Assembly (NCBI GenBank): GCA_934755305.1 | Contig: CAKVLD010000029.1 | Span: 1 to 35,261, forward strand | Length of the DNA: 35,261 nt | Origin: an uncultured Clostridium sp. | GTDB taxonomy: Bacteria > Bacillota > Clostridia > Clostridiales > Clostridiaceae | Direction: 5' to 3' | Shown here: positions 14,529 through 21,676 of the stretch, piece by piece | Layout: each line of letters begins with the position of its first letter | Position numbering within the stretch: the stretch's first letter is position 1 | Position numbers and translations under genes: made by a program | The notes under the pieces: model-generated | What the model was told of the DNA's origin: nothing | The model's input: only the letters and a program-made list of their open reading frames with translations | Database searches by the model: none

Positions 14529-15377
14529 ATGAAAAAAGTTTTTGTACTTGGTGCTGGAACAATGGGATCTGGAATAGTTCAAGCTTTTGCACAAAAAGGT
14601 TGTGAAGTAATAGTTAGAGATATTAAAGATGAATTTGTTGAAAGAGGAATAGCTGGTATAAACAAAGCTTTATCTAAAAAAGTTGCTAAGGGAAAGATGA
14701 CAGAAGAAGATAAGGATGCAATACTTTCGAGAATTTCAGGAACTACAGACATGAAGTTAGCTGCTGATGCAGATTTAGTAGTAGAAGCTGCTATTGAAAA
14801 CATGAAGATTAAGAAAGAAATATTTGCTGAGTTAGATGAAATCTGTAAACCAGAAACAATTTTAGCTTCAAACACATCATCATTATCAATAACTGAAGTA
14901 GCATCAGCTACTAAGAGACCAGATAAGGTTATAGGAATGCATTTCTTTAACCCAGCTCCAGTTATGAAGTTAGTTGAAGTTATTAGAGGTATAGCTACAT
15001 CACAAGAAACTTTTGATGCAGTAAAGGCTTTAGCTGTTGAAATAGGAAAGGAACCAGTAGAAGTAGCAGAAGCTCCAGGATTTGTTGTAAATAGAATTCT
15101 TATTCCAATGATAAATGAAGGTATAGGAATTTATGCTGATGGTATAGCATCAGTAGAAGATATAGATAAAGCTATGAAGTTTGGTGCTAATCATCCAATG
15201 GGACCATTAGAACTAGGTGACTTAGTAGGATTAGATATAGTTTTAGCTATAATGGATGTTTTATATAATGAAACTGGTGATTCTAAGTATAGAGCTCATA
15301 CTTTATTAAGAAAGTATGTAAGAGCTGGATGGCTTGGAAGAAAGACAGGAAAAGGTTTCTACGATTATTCTAAATAA
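14529..15377 (+). CDS. hbd: 3-hydroxybutyryl-CoA dehydrogenase
   Basis: 282 residues; reduces acetoacetyl-CoA to 3-hydroxybutyryl-CoA, the step before Crt. Rossmann start VFVLGAGTMGSGIVQAFAQKG (NAD(H) site), SSLSITEVASAT, GMHFFNPAPVMKLVEVIRG with the catalytic His138, and VEVAEAPGFVVNRILIPMINE. The C-terminal helical domain (GPLELGDLVGLD) is intact. AGGGGG ribosome site. Last gene of the crt operon, followed by two terminators. The thiolase that supplies acetoacetyl-CoA is not in the window. Confidence 0.97.
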   Translation: MKKVFVLGAGTMGSGIVQAFAQKGCEVIVRDIKDEFVERGIAGINKALSKKVAKGKMTEEDKDAILSRISGTTDMKLAADADLVVEAAIENMKIKKEIFAELDEICKPETILASNTSSLSITEVASATKRPDKVIGMHFFNPAPVMKLVEVIRGIATSQETFDAVKALAVEIGKEPVEVAEAPGFVVNRILIPMINEGIGIYADGIASVEDIDKAMKFGANHPMGPLELGDLVGLDIVLAIMDVLYNETGDSKYRAHTLLRKYVRAGWLGRKTGKGFYDYSK

Positions 15378-15399
15378 ATAGTAGGATAAAGAGAAGTTT

Positions 15400-15448
15400 A
15401 GACGTATTAATTTGGTAATTATATTTTGCCAAGTTAATATGTCTTTTT
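15400..15448 (+). terminator. Terminator of the crt-bcd-etfBA-hbd operon
   Basis: AGACGTATTAATTTGG (15400-15414 region) pairs with CCAAGTTAATATGTCT (15429-15444), one or two mismatches, followed by TTTT. Confidence 0.8.
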
Positions 15449-15454
15449 AACTTA

Positions 15455-15486
15455 TAGAATCGTGGCGTAAGCCACTTTTTTATTTG
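15455..15486 (+). terminator. Second hairpin terminator; near-copy at 17105-17134
   Basis: GTGGC (15462-15466) pairs with GCCAC (15471-15475), then TTTTTTATTT. About 30 bases, ATAGAAtCGTGGCGtAAGCCAC plus T-run, match 17105-17134 with two or three differences. Confidence 0.75.
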
Positions 15487-15616
15487 TAGAAATAAATATT
15501 ATTACAATAAGAAATTATTAAAATAATTTTAAAAATATAAAATAAATATGAAAAAAATAAAAAATATGGTATAATTTACATAAAAAGAAATAAAATAAAA
15601 AAAGGGAGTTGGTATT

Positions 15617-16201
15617 ATGAAGAAAATACTATCGTTGTTGTGTGGGGCTTCTTTAGCCGTTTCACTAATGTTTACTTCTGTAACTTCAGTTGAAGCTAAA
15701 GAAGTAAAAGCAACAAAAGTTGGAGATGTAATGAATGATGAACAAGTAAAAACTAGCCAGGAGATATTAAAGAATAATCCGAAGATACTAGAAAGTATAA
15801 AGAATACTAATAAGTTATTTAATAACGGCATTATTAGTAGTATGCGTTCAGGTCCAGCACCAGCAGTATCTAAATATTATGTTTATTTTGTTGCTGATTC
15901 AAAAGATGGTACTAATTACACTGGAGAATATATAAATGGAATGTCTACATCATATGATCATAATGGTACTATTTATGTTATTACAATAGAGGTTGGATAT
16001 GGAAGAGAGTATTCAACATTTAATGGAGCCACAGTAACTGCATCTGAGGTTGAAACTTTGGATTTTAATAATGATAGAATAGTAGATGGGTTCTGGAATG
16101 TATTTAAGTTGACAAATGTTACAAATGGACTATTTGAAAGTAAATCCACATCATTAAATAGTCCTGGAAAGTCAATATCCACATCAGTGTATATTCAATA
16201 G
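15617..16201 (+). CDS. Secreted protein of unknown function
   Basis: 194 residues. Signal peptide MKKILSLLCGASLAVSLMFT with likely cleavage after VEA (about residue 27). A charged helical segment (KATKVGDVMNDEQVKTSQEILKNNPKILESIKN, about 30-65) precedes a strand-rich domain (KYYVYFVADSKDGTNYTGEY, GTIYVITIEVGYGREYSTF, ATVTASEVETLDFNNDRIVDG). The DFNNDRIVDG piece looks like a single Ca2+-binding dockerin-type loop (D-x-N-x-D-x-x-x-D). No cell-wall anchor and no family recognised. AAAGGGAG ribosome site. The next gene starts 12 bases after the stop, so the two are cotranscribed. Confidence 0.75.
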   Translation: MKKILSLLCGASLAVSLMFTSVTSVEAKEVKATKVGDVMNDEQVKTSQEILKNNPKILESIKNTNKLFNNGIISSMRSGPAPAVSKYYVYFVADSKDGTNYTGEYINGMSTSYDHNGTIYVITIEVGYGREYSTFNGATVTASEVETLDFNNDRIVDGFWNVFKLTNVTNGLFESKSTSLNSPGKSISTSVYIQ

Positions 16202-16213
16202 TAGGTGGTTTAT

Positions 16214-16558
16214 ATGAGTTTAAGAGTAGATACTAGCCAAATGAATTTTTGGAAAATTAATAAAATAGATAAAAGAACAAAGGCAAAGGTAAATGATGTC
16301 ATTAAGCTACAAAGTGGATCAAATGTAGAGTTAAGTGATGAAAGTTCAGATGGACCAAAGTTATCTGTTGTTTCTCTTCATAGAGATAGTTCAACAGGTC
16401 ATGTTACTCAGATACTAAGAAATGATATATTATTAGATTCTTATCTTGCAGGTAAAAGTTATAATGAAATAATGAAGGCTTTAAGAAAAGAAAATGAAAC
16501 AATGTATAATAATATGTCTGACGAAGATGTTCTTAATAATATTTTAAATCAAGTTTAA
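16214..16558 (+). CDS. Small cytoplasmic protein, partner of the secreted protein
   Basis: 114 residues, no signal peptide or membrane helix. Lys/Asp/Ser-rich first half (FWKINKIDKRTKAKVNDV), a short strand region (KLSVVSLHRDSSTGHV) and a helical C-terminus (NEIMKALRKENETMYNNMSDEDVLNNIL). ATG 16214 is chosen because AGGTGG lies just upstream; an in-frame GTG at 16205 falls in that site. Close coupling to the secreted gene suggests a joint function (for example chaperone, regulator or immunity), but nothing in the sequence proves it. Family not recognised. Confidence 0.65.
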   Translation: MSLRVDTSQMNFWKINKIDKRTKAKVNDVIKLQSGSNVELSDESSDGPKLSVVSLHRDSSTGHVTQILRNDILLDSYLAGKSYNEIMKALRKENETMYNNMSDEDVLNNILNQV

Positions 16559-16577
16559 ATGGCTATATTAATTTAAA

Positions 16578-16632
16578 AAAAAGAAGTTATGTTTATAATA
16601 GATTCCTATTAATAAATATAACTTCTTTTTTG
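16578..16632 (+). terminator. Terminator of the secreted/partner gene pair
   Basis: AAAAGAAGTTAT (16579-16590) pairs with ATAACTTCTTTT (16618-16629), followed by TTTG; the A-tract/T-tract symmetry makes it potentially bidirectional. Confidence 0.75.
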
Positions 16633-16708
16633 CATTTAAAGTCATTATAAATCCTATATGGATATAAATAATTTAAAAGTTATTTTGACATTTTTAAACA
16701 AAAATAAT

Positions 16709-16742
16709 CTTGTATACAACACAAATCAAAGTTGTATACAAG
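16709..16742. promoter_or_regulatory. Twin palindromes, probable operator pair
   Basis: CTTGTATACAAC, ten bases, GTTGTATACAAG: a perfect 12-bp inverted repeat in which each arm also contains the self-complementary 10-mer TTGTATACAA. The two 10-mers are 22 bp apart centre to centre, about two helix turns, so two dimers could bind on the same face. TTGACA at 16685-16690 stands upstream. No gene to control is obvious within 450 bases. Confidence 0.5.
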
Positions 16743-16946
16743 AAATAGAATGGCTTGTTTACTAGATTTGAGCTAGGTTTGTATTTGAATTACAGCACAT
16801 ATATACAAGTGAATTTATAAAAAAATAAGTTATAAAATAAAAATATTTTTTTAACGTAAAGAAATTTATAAATTTTTTTTGATAGTGAATACTGAATATT
16901 ACAGGCTTTTAGTTATGTAAGATGGCAAATACGTTAAAAATAATTA

Positions 16947-17033
16947 TAGTGCCTCAAAAGAACCAAAAAGAAAAATAATTAAAATGGTATTTTTATAAGG
17001 AATTATTTTTCTTTTAGAACCTTTTGAATGGCT
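16947..17033. repeat. Dispersed repeat, copy 2, forming a large hairpin
   Basis: Left arm TAGTGCCTCAAAAGAACC matches 2081-2117. Within this copy AAAAGAAAAATAATT (about 16966-16980) is exactly complementary to AATTATTTTTCTTTT (about 17002-17016), and the outer TCAAAAG / CTTTTGA also pair. The hairpin could act as a terminator or be a vestigial mobile unit. Confidence 0.5.
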
Positions 17034-17104
17034 AAAAAAAGTGACTTTAGTTAAGACTAAATATACTAAAGATGATTTTATAAAATTAAGATGTAATTTA
17101 GTTA

Positions 17105-17134
17105 ATAGAAGCGTGGCGAAGCCACTTTTTATTT
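17105..17134 (+). terminator. Hairpin terminator, near-copy of 15455-15486
   Basis: GTGGC (17113-17117), loop GAA, GCCAC (17121-17125), TTTTTATTT. No gene ends just before it, so it looks like a displaced duplicate of the terminator behind hbd. Confidence 0.65.
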
Positions 17135-17182
17135 AAAGTAGAGATACAATATTTTTTAAAACTAAAAAACTACGTCAAGTAA

Positions 17183-17223
17183 ATGTTATCATATTTACAA
17201 TAAAAGTGTAAAGATGGTATAAT
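17183..17223 (+). promoter_or_regulatory. Promoter of the alcohol dehydrogenase gene with Rex-like operator
   Basis: TTTACA (17194-17199), 18-base spacer, TATAAT (17218-17223). Bases 17183-17200, ATGTTATCATATTTACAA, fit the 7-4-7 Rex half-site layout with about four mismatches and cover the -35 box. Confidence 0.55.
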
Positions 17224-17247
17224 TTATAATATGGAGGTGTGGTTAAG

Positions 17248-18414
17248 ATGATGAGATTTACATTACCAAGAGACCTTTATTATGGAAAGGGATCTATGGA
17301 ACAATTAAAAAATATTAAAGGAAAAAAAGCAGTTTTAGTACTTGGTGGAGGATCAATGAAGAGATTTGGCTTTGTTGATAAAGCTCTAGAGTATTTAAAA
17401 GAAGCTGGAATAGAAACAAAATTAATAGAGGGAGTAGAACCAGATCCTTCTGTGGAAACAGTTTATGCTGGCGCAAAAACAATGCAAGAATTTGAGCCAG
17501 ATTGGATAATATCAATGGGTGGTGGATCACCTATAGATGCAGCAAAAGCTATGTGGGTATTCTATGAACATCCAGAATTAACTTTTGATGATATTAAAGA
17601 TCCGTTTACTATACCAGAATTAAGAAATAAGGCTAAGTTCTTAGCTATTCCATCAACTAGTGGAACAGCAACAGAAGTAACAGCTTTCTCAGTTATAACT
17701 GATTATAAAACAGAAATAAAATATCCTTTAGCTGATTTTAATATAACACCAGATGTAGCTATAGTTGATTCTGAACTTGCAGAAACAATGCCAAAAAAAT
17801 TAACAGCACATACTGGAATGGATGCATTAACACATGCTATTGAAGCTTATGTAGCTACTTTACATTCACCTTTTACAGATCCTTTAGCTTTAAAAGCTAT
17901 AGAAATGATTAAGGATGAATTACTTAAATCTTATAATGGAGATAATGATGCAAGAGAACAAATGCATTATGCTCAATGTTTAGCTGGAATGGCATTTTCT
18001 AATGCGTTACTTGGAATTTGTCATAGTATGGCTCATAAAACAGGAGCAGTATTCCATATACCTCATGGATGCGCTAATGCTATTTACTTACCATATGTAA
18101 TTAAATTTAATGCTAAAACATGTTTAGATAGATATGCTGAAATAGCTAGAAGAATAGGATTAGTAGGTAATACTGATGAAGAATTACTAGAAGCTTTAAT
18201 TACTATGATTAAAAACTTTAATAAGGATATGGAAATTCCATCAACATTAAAAGAATATGGAATTCCAGAAGATAAGTTTAACGAAGTAGTTGACTTAATT
18301 TCTGAAAGAGCTATCCTAGATGCATGTACAGGTGCAAATCCAAGAACAATAAATAAAGAAGAAATGAAGAAATTATTTACTTGTTCTTATTATGGTACAG
18401 AAGTAGATTTTTAA
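17248..18414 (+). CDS. Iron-containing alcohol dehydrogenase (butanol/ethanol dehydrogenase type)
   Basis: 388 residues, group III Fe-ADH. Seen: YYGKGSMEQL, VLVLGGGSMKRFGF (nucleotide-binding start), GGGSPIDAAKAMWVFYEHP, PSTSGTATEVTAFSVITD, and the iron-site signature HTGMDALTHAIEAYVA together with HSMAHKTGAVFHIPHGCANAIYLPYV, which carry the Asp/His ligands. It resembles the NAD(P)H-dependent alcohol dehydrogenases of clostridia that reduce short aldehydes; the preferred aldehyde and cofactor cannot be read from the sequence. ATG 17248 (ATG 17251 next to it) is 10 bases after GGAGG; an upstream GTG at 17239 lies in that site. Probably Rex-regulated. Confidence 0.9.
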   Translation: MMRFTLPRDLYYGKGSMEQLKNIKGKKAVLVLGGGSMKRFGFVDKALEYLKEAGIETKLIEGVEPDPSVETVYAGAKTMQEFEPDWIISMGGGSPIDAAKAMWVFYEHPELTFDDIKDPFTIPELRNKAKFLAIPSTSGTATEVTAFSVITDYKTEIKYPLADFNITPDVAIVDSELAETMPKKLTAHTGMDALTHAIEAYVATLHSPFTDPLALKAIEMIKDELLKSYNGDNDAREQMHYAQCLAGMAFSNALLGICHSMAHKTGAVFHIPHGCANAIYLPYVIKFNAKTCLDRYAEIARRIGLVGNTDEELLEALITMIKNFNKDMEIPSTLKEYGIPEDKFNEVVDLISERAILDACTGANPRTINKEEMKKLFTCSYYGTEVDF

Positions 18415-18441
18415 TATAGTTTAGATGTTGTGATACTTAAA

Positions 18442-18641
18442 AATATTCGCAGTATTGGTTCCGGGTCAGACTAATTGAATTTCGCTAAAAATCTCTATCT
18501 TCATGCAAATTTAATTGGACGTAAGATCAAAACTCGCATAAGGCTCAGACAGTTGACCTTATAGTCGTCCAACTAAATTTCCCTGAAGATGAGATTTAAA
18601 AGCTTATTCAAATGCTGCCCTCCACCAATACTGCGAATATT
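18442..18641 (+). ncRNA. ssrS: 6S RNA (RNA polymerase-binding), probable
   Basis: A 200-base non-coding unit with a 17-bp perfect closing stem: AATATTCGCAGTATTGG (18442-18458) / CCAATACTGCGAATATT (18625-18641), followed by a T-run (terminator). Inside it folds as one long rod. A large asymmetric internal loop (about 18459-18491 opposite 18596-18624) comes first, then helices AATCTCxATCTTCA / TGAAGATGAGATT, AAATTTAATTGGACG / CGTCCAACTAAATTT, and an apical AUAAGG/CCUUAU hairpin. A closing stem plus open bubble plus long irregular arm is the open-promoter mimic of 6S RNA, which binds the sigma-A holoenzyme in stationary phase. No open reading frame, no SRP (GGAAGCAGC) or tmRNA signature. Identification is by structure only. 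Confidence 0.7.
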
Positions 18642-18773
18642 TTTTGTATATCCAAAACTAAACTACTATAAAAGAATTATGTAATATTAAGTAAAAAAAT
18701 ATAAGTTAAGCATGAATATTTTGAGGGAAATATATTATATTTTAATGTATGAGAAATAGGATGGGAGAAAGAT

Positions 18774-19658
18774 ATGTATAAAGTACTTAAAAAGGAAAGG
18801 CTTAATGAAAATATTTATTTAATGGATGTTAAGGCTGAGAGAATAGCAAGGTCAGCGAGGCCTGGGCAATTTATTATTGCTAGAATTGATGATAAAGGTG
18901 AAAGAGTTCCTTTAACTATATGTAATTATGATGAACATAAAGGAACTGTAACTATAGTATTTCAAACTATAGGAGCTTCAACAGAAAAAATGGCATCTTT
19001 AAATGTTGGAGATAGTTTTAATGATTTTGTTGGACCTTTAGGGAATCCTTCAGAACTTATTAATGAAGAATTAGAAGAATTAAATACTAAAAAGATTATG
19101 TTTATAGCAGGGGGTGTAGGGACAGCTCCTGTCTATCCACAAGTGAAGTGGTTAAATTCTAAAGGTATTAAGGCGGATGTAATTGTTGGAGCAAGAAATA
19201 AAGATATTGTGATTTTAGAAAATGAAATGAAAAAAGTAGCAGGAAATTATTATTTAGCTACAGATGATGGATCTTCAGGATTTAAAGGATTAGTTACAGA
19301 TAAGCTTAAGGATTTGGTCTTAAAAGAAGGTAAAAAGTATGATTTAGTTGTGGCTATAGGGCCAATGATTATGATGAAGTTTGTATCTTTGCTTACAAAA
19401 GAATTAAATATAAAGACTATTGTGAGCTTGAATCCTATTATGGTAGATGGAACAGGTATGTGTGGTGCTTGCAGAGTATCTGTAGGTGGAAAAGTTAAGT
19501 TTGCATGTGTTGATGGGCCAGAGTTTGATGGACATCTTGTTGATTTTGATGAGGCAATGAGAAGGCAAACTATATATAAAACAGAAGAAGGAAGGGCTTT
19601 GTTAAAAGTTTTAGAAGGTAAAACTAATCATGGTGGATGCGGATTTTGTGGAGGTTGA
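18774..19658 (+). CDS. nfnA: NADH-dependent reduced ferredoxin:NADP+ oxidoreductase, small subunit
   Basis: 294 residues. Ferredoxin-NADP reductase fold: the FAD domain with PGQFIIARIDDKGERVPLTICNYD, the NAD(H) domain with MFIAGGVGTAPVYPQVKWL, and VVAIGPMIMMKFV. The C-terminal part has the iron-sulphur motif DGTGMCGACRVSVGGKVKFACVDGPEFDGH, where an Asp and three Cys bind a [2Fe-2S] cluster in the characterised enzyme. NfnAB couples NADH and reduced ferredoxin to NADP+ reduction by electron bifurcation. An extra C-terminal tail GGCGFCGG carries two more Cys. Stop is seven bases before nfnB, so they are cotranscribed. Confidence 0.9.
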   Translation: MYKVLKKERLNENIYLMDVKAERIARSARPGQFIIARIDDKGERVPLTICNYDEHKGTVTIVFQTIGASTEKMASLNVGDSFNDFVGPLGNPSELINEELEELNTKKIMFIAGGVGTAPVYPQVKWLNSKGIKADVIVGARNKDIVILENEMKKVAGNYYLATDDGSSGFKGLVTDKLKDLVLKEGKKYDLVVAIGPMIMMKFVSLLTKELNIKTIVSLNPIMVDGTGMCGACRVSVGGKVKFACVDGPEFDGHLVDFDEAMRRQTIYKTEEGRALLKVLEGKTNHGGCGFCGG

Positions 19659-19665
19659 TTAATAT

Positions 19666-21051
19666 ATGATAAAAATTAAGAGGGTAGCTGTATCAGAACA
19701 AGAACCTAAAAAAAGAGCTAAAAACTTTGATGAGGTATGTTTGGGATATACAGATGAAGATGCAATTATAGAAGCTTCTAGATGTTTGAATTGTAAGAAT
19801 CCACGTTGTATGACTAGTTGTCCTGTTAGCATAGAAATTCCGAGGTTTGTACAAGAAGTAAAAAAGGCTAAATTTAAAGAAGCTGCAAAAATTATATCAA
19901 GAAATTCATCCTTACCAGCTATTTGCGGTAGAGTTTGTCCTCAGGAGTCTCAATGTGAAGGAAAATGTGTACTTGGGATAAAGGGAGAGAGTATAGCTAT
20001 AGGAAAACTTGAAAGGTTTGTAGCTGATTGGGCAAGAGAAAATGATATTAATTTTTCAGAAACTAATTCTCCTAAAAATAAAAAGGTTGCAGTAATAGGT
20101 AGTGGACCAGCTGGACTTACTTGTGCAGGTGATTTAGCTAAATTAGGCTATGATGTTACTATATTTGAAGCTTTGCATGAGGCTGGAGGAGTTTTAGTTT
20201 ATGGAATTCCTGAATTTAGATTACCTAAGGATATAGTAAAAAGTGAAGTGGAAAATGTTAAAAAATTAGGTGTGAAAATAGAGTCTAATGTTATAGTAGG
20301 AAAAACTATTACAATAGATGAGTTATTTGATAAAGAAGATTTTAAGGCCATATTTATAGGATCAGGAGCAGGTCTTCCAAAGTTTATGGGGATACCAGGT
20401 GAAAATGCTAATAATGTATTTTCAGCTAATGAATTTTTAACAAGAAATAATCTGATGAAAGCTTTTAAGGAAGGTTATGATACACCAATTAAATTAGGAA
20501 AAAAGGTAGCTGTAATAGGTGGCGGTAATGTTGCTATGGATGCTGCAAGAACAGCTTTAAGGCTTGGGGCAGAGGTTCATATAGTTTATAGAAGAAGTGA
20601 GGAAGAGTTGCCAGCTAGAAGGGAAGAGGTTCTTCATGCAAAAGAAGAAGGTGTAATATTTGATACACTTACAAATCCTGTTGAGATTTTGCAAGATGAT
20701 AAAGGTGCAGTAAAAGGTATGAAGTGTGTAGAAATGAGACTTGGAGAAGCTGATGAATCAGGAAGAAGAAGACCGGAGGTAATAGATAATTCGGAATTTT
20801 ATCTTGATGTAGATACAGTAATAATGTCGCTTGGAACTTCACCTAATCCGCTTATAGCATCTACTACTCAAGGATTAGTAGTTAATAAAAAGAAGTGTAT
20901 TAATGTTGAAGAGGATACTTGCAAAACATCTAGAAAGGGTGTATTTGCAGGAGGAGATGCAGTTACTGGCTCTGCAACTGTAATATTAGCTATGGGAGCT
21001 GGTAAAAAGGCTGCAAAGGAAATTGATGAATATTTAAATAGTGAAGAATAA
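19666..21051 (+). CDS. nfnB: NADH-dependent reduced ferredoxin:NADP+ oxidoreductase, large subunit
   Basis: 461 residues. The N-terminal helical domain has two [4Fe-4S] sites (CLNCKNPRCMTSCPVSIEIP and CGRVCPQESQCEGKCVLG). It is followed by a FAD-binding fold (VAVIGSGPAGLTCAGDLAKLGYDVTIFEA), GGVLVYGIPEFRLPK, and the NADP(H) fold (KVAVIGGGNVAMDAARTALRLGAEVHIVYRRS). Ends with GVFAGGDAVTGSATVILAMGAGKKAA (second FAD-site motif). Same family as glutamate synthase small subunit, but the pairing with nfnA identifies the Nfn complex. The bifurcating b-FAD sits in this subunit. GGAGG ribosome site at the end of nfnA. Confidence 0.92.
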   Translation: MIKIKRVAVSEQEPKKRAKNFDEVCLGYTDEDAIIEASRCLNCKNPRCMTSCPVSIEIPRFVQEVKKAKFKEAAKIISRNSSLPAICGRVCPQESQCEGKCVLGIKGESIAIGKLERFVADWARENDINFSETNSPKNKKVAVIGSGPAGLTCAGDLAKLGYDVTIFEALHEAGGVLVYGIPEFRLPKDIVKSEVENVKKLGVKIESNVIVGKTITIDELFDKEDFKAIFIGSGAGLPKFMGIPGENANNVFSANEFLTRNNLMKAFKEGYDTPIKLGKKVAVIGGGNVAMDAARTALRLGAEVHIVYRRSEEELPARREEVLHAKEEGVIFDTLTNPVEILQDDKGAVKGMKCVEMRLGEADESGRRRPEVIDNSEFYLDVDTVIMSLGTSPNPLIASTTQGLVVNKKKCINVEEDTCKTSRKGVFAGGDAVTGSATVILAMGAGKKAAKEIDEYLNSEE

Positions 21052-21061
21052 TTAAAATATT

Positions 21062-21140
21062 AAAATTGAGGATTTGAAATTATTAAGATTAACGGAGAAA
21101 GATTTAATATAATAATGATTTTTAATTCTCAATTTTTTAT
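21062..21140 (+). terminator. Terminator of nfnAB
   Basis: AAAATTGAG (21062-21070) pairs with CTCAATTTT (21128-21136), with an extended AT-rich imperfect stem and a T-run. Confidence 0.65.
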
Positions 21141-21264
21141 TTTAAAATATTTTATTTGGAAAAGTTAAATTTGGATGAGAAAATTACTTGATTATCATCT
21201 TATAATTATTAATATGGTATAATTAATAATAAATATTAAATAATATATATTAAGGGGTGCTTTT

Positions 21265-21672
21265 ATGTTAGTGGATAGAATAAGAAAATTTTATGAGGTA
21301 GAATATGATTTAAATTGTGCAGAAACTATAATTTATGCAGCTAATGAAGAATATAGCTTGAATTTATCTAAAGATGCTCTAAAGACAATGGCTGCCTTTG
21401 GTGGTGGGATGGCTATTGAAAGTGTATGTGGTGCTGCAACTGGTGCTATTTTTGTACTAGGAATAATGTTTACTGAAATAAGTGGACATAAGAGCCCAAG
21501 AGTAAAGGAATTAACTAAAGAATTTATGAACAGATTTGAAAATAAATTAGAAACTCTAAATTGTAGTAAATTAAAAGAACTATATAGAAATGATGAAGTA
21601 AAATGCTTACGTATGGTAGAAGTAGCTGGAGAAATCTTAGAAGATATAATAACTAAAGAAAAAGGTGAGTAA
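21265..21672 (+). CDS. C_GCAxxG_C_C family protein
   Basis: 135 residues of the small redox-type family named after its Cys pattern. The conserved features are the N-terminal LNCAETII, the core GGGMAIESVCGAATGAIFVLG (C-G-A-x-x-G), and the later Cys of LNCSKL and VKCLRM, spaced as in the family. The function of these proteins is not established; membrane or metal/thiol redox roles have been proposed. AGGGGTG ribosome site. The stop codon is at 21670-21672 and the next start at 21677, so it is coupled to the glycosylase gene. Confidence 0.8.
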   Translation: MLVDRIRKFYEVEYDLNCAETIIYAANEEYSLNLSKDALKTMAAFGGGMAIESVCGAATGAIFVLGIMFTEISGHKSPRVKELTKEFMNRFENKLETLNCSKLKELYRNDEVKCLRMVEVAGEILEDIITKEKGE

Positions 21673-21676
21673 ATTA

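Larger units (their letters stand above)
16633..17104. other. Gene-poor stretch between the cassette and the dehydrogenase
   Basis: No supported gene on either strand. It contains a TTGACA (16685-16690), twin palindromes (16709-16742), a hairpin-forming copy of the dispersed repeat (16947-17033), and otherwise AT-rich sequence. Confidence 0.6.

Noticed and set aside
18442..18641. SRP RNA or tmRNA instead of 6S RNA
   Set aside because: The SRP domain IV signature and the tRNA-like ends of tmRNA are absent; the single long rod with an internal loop fits 6S better.
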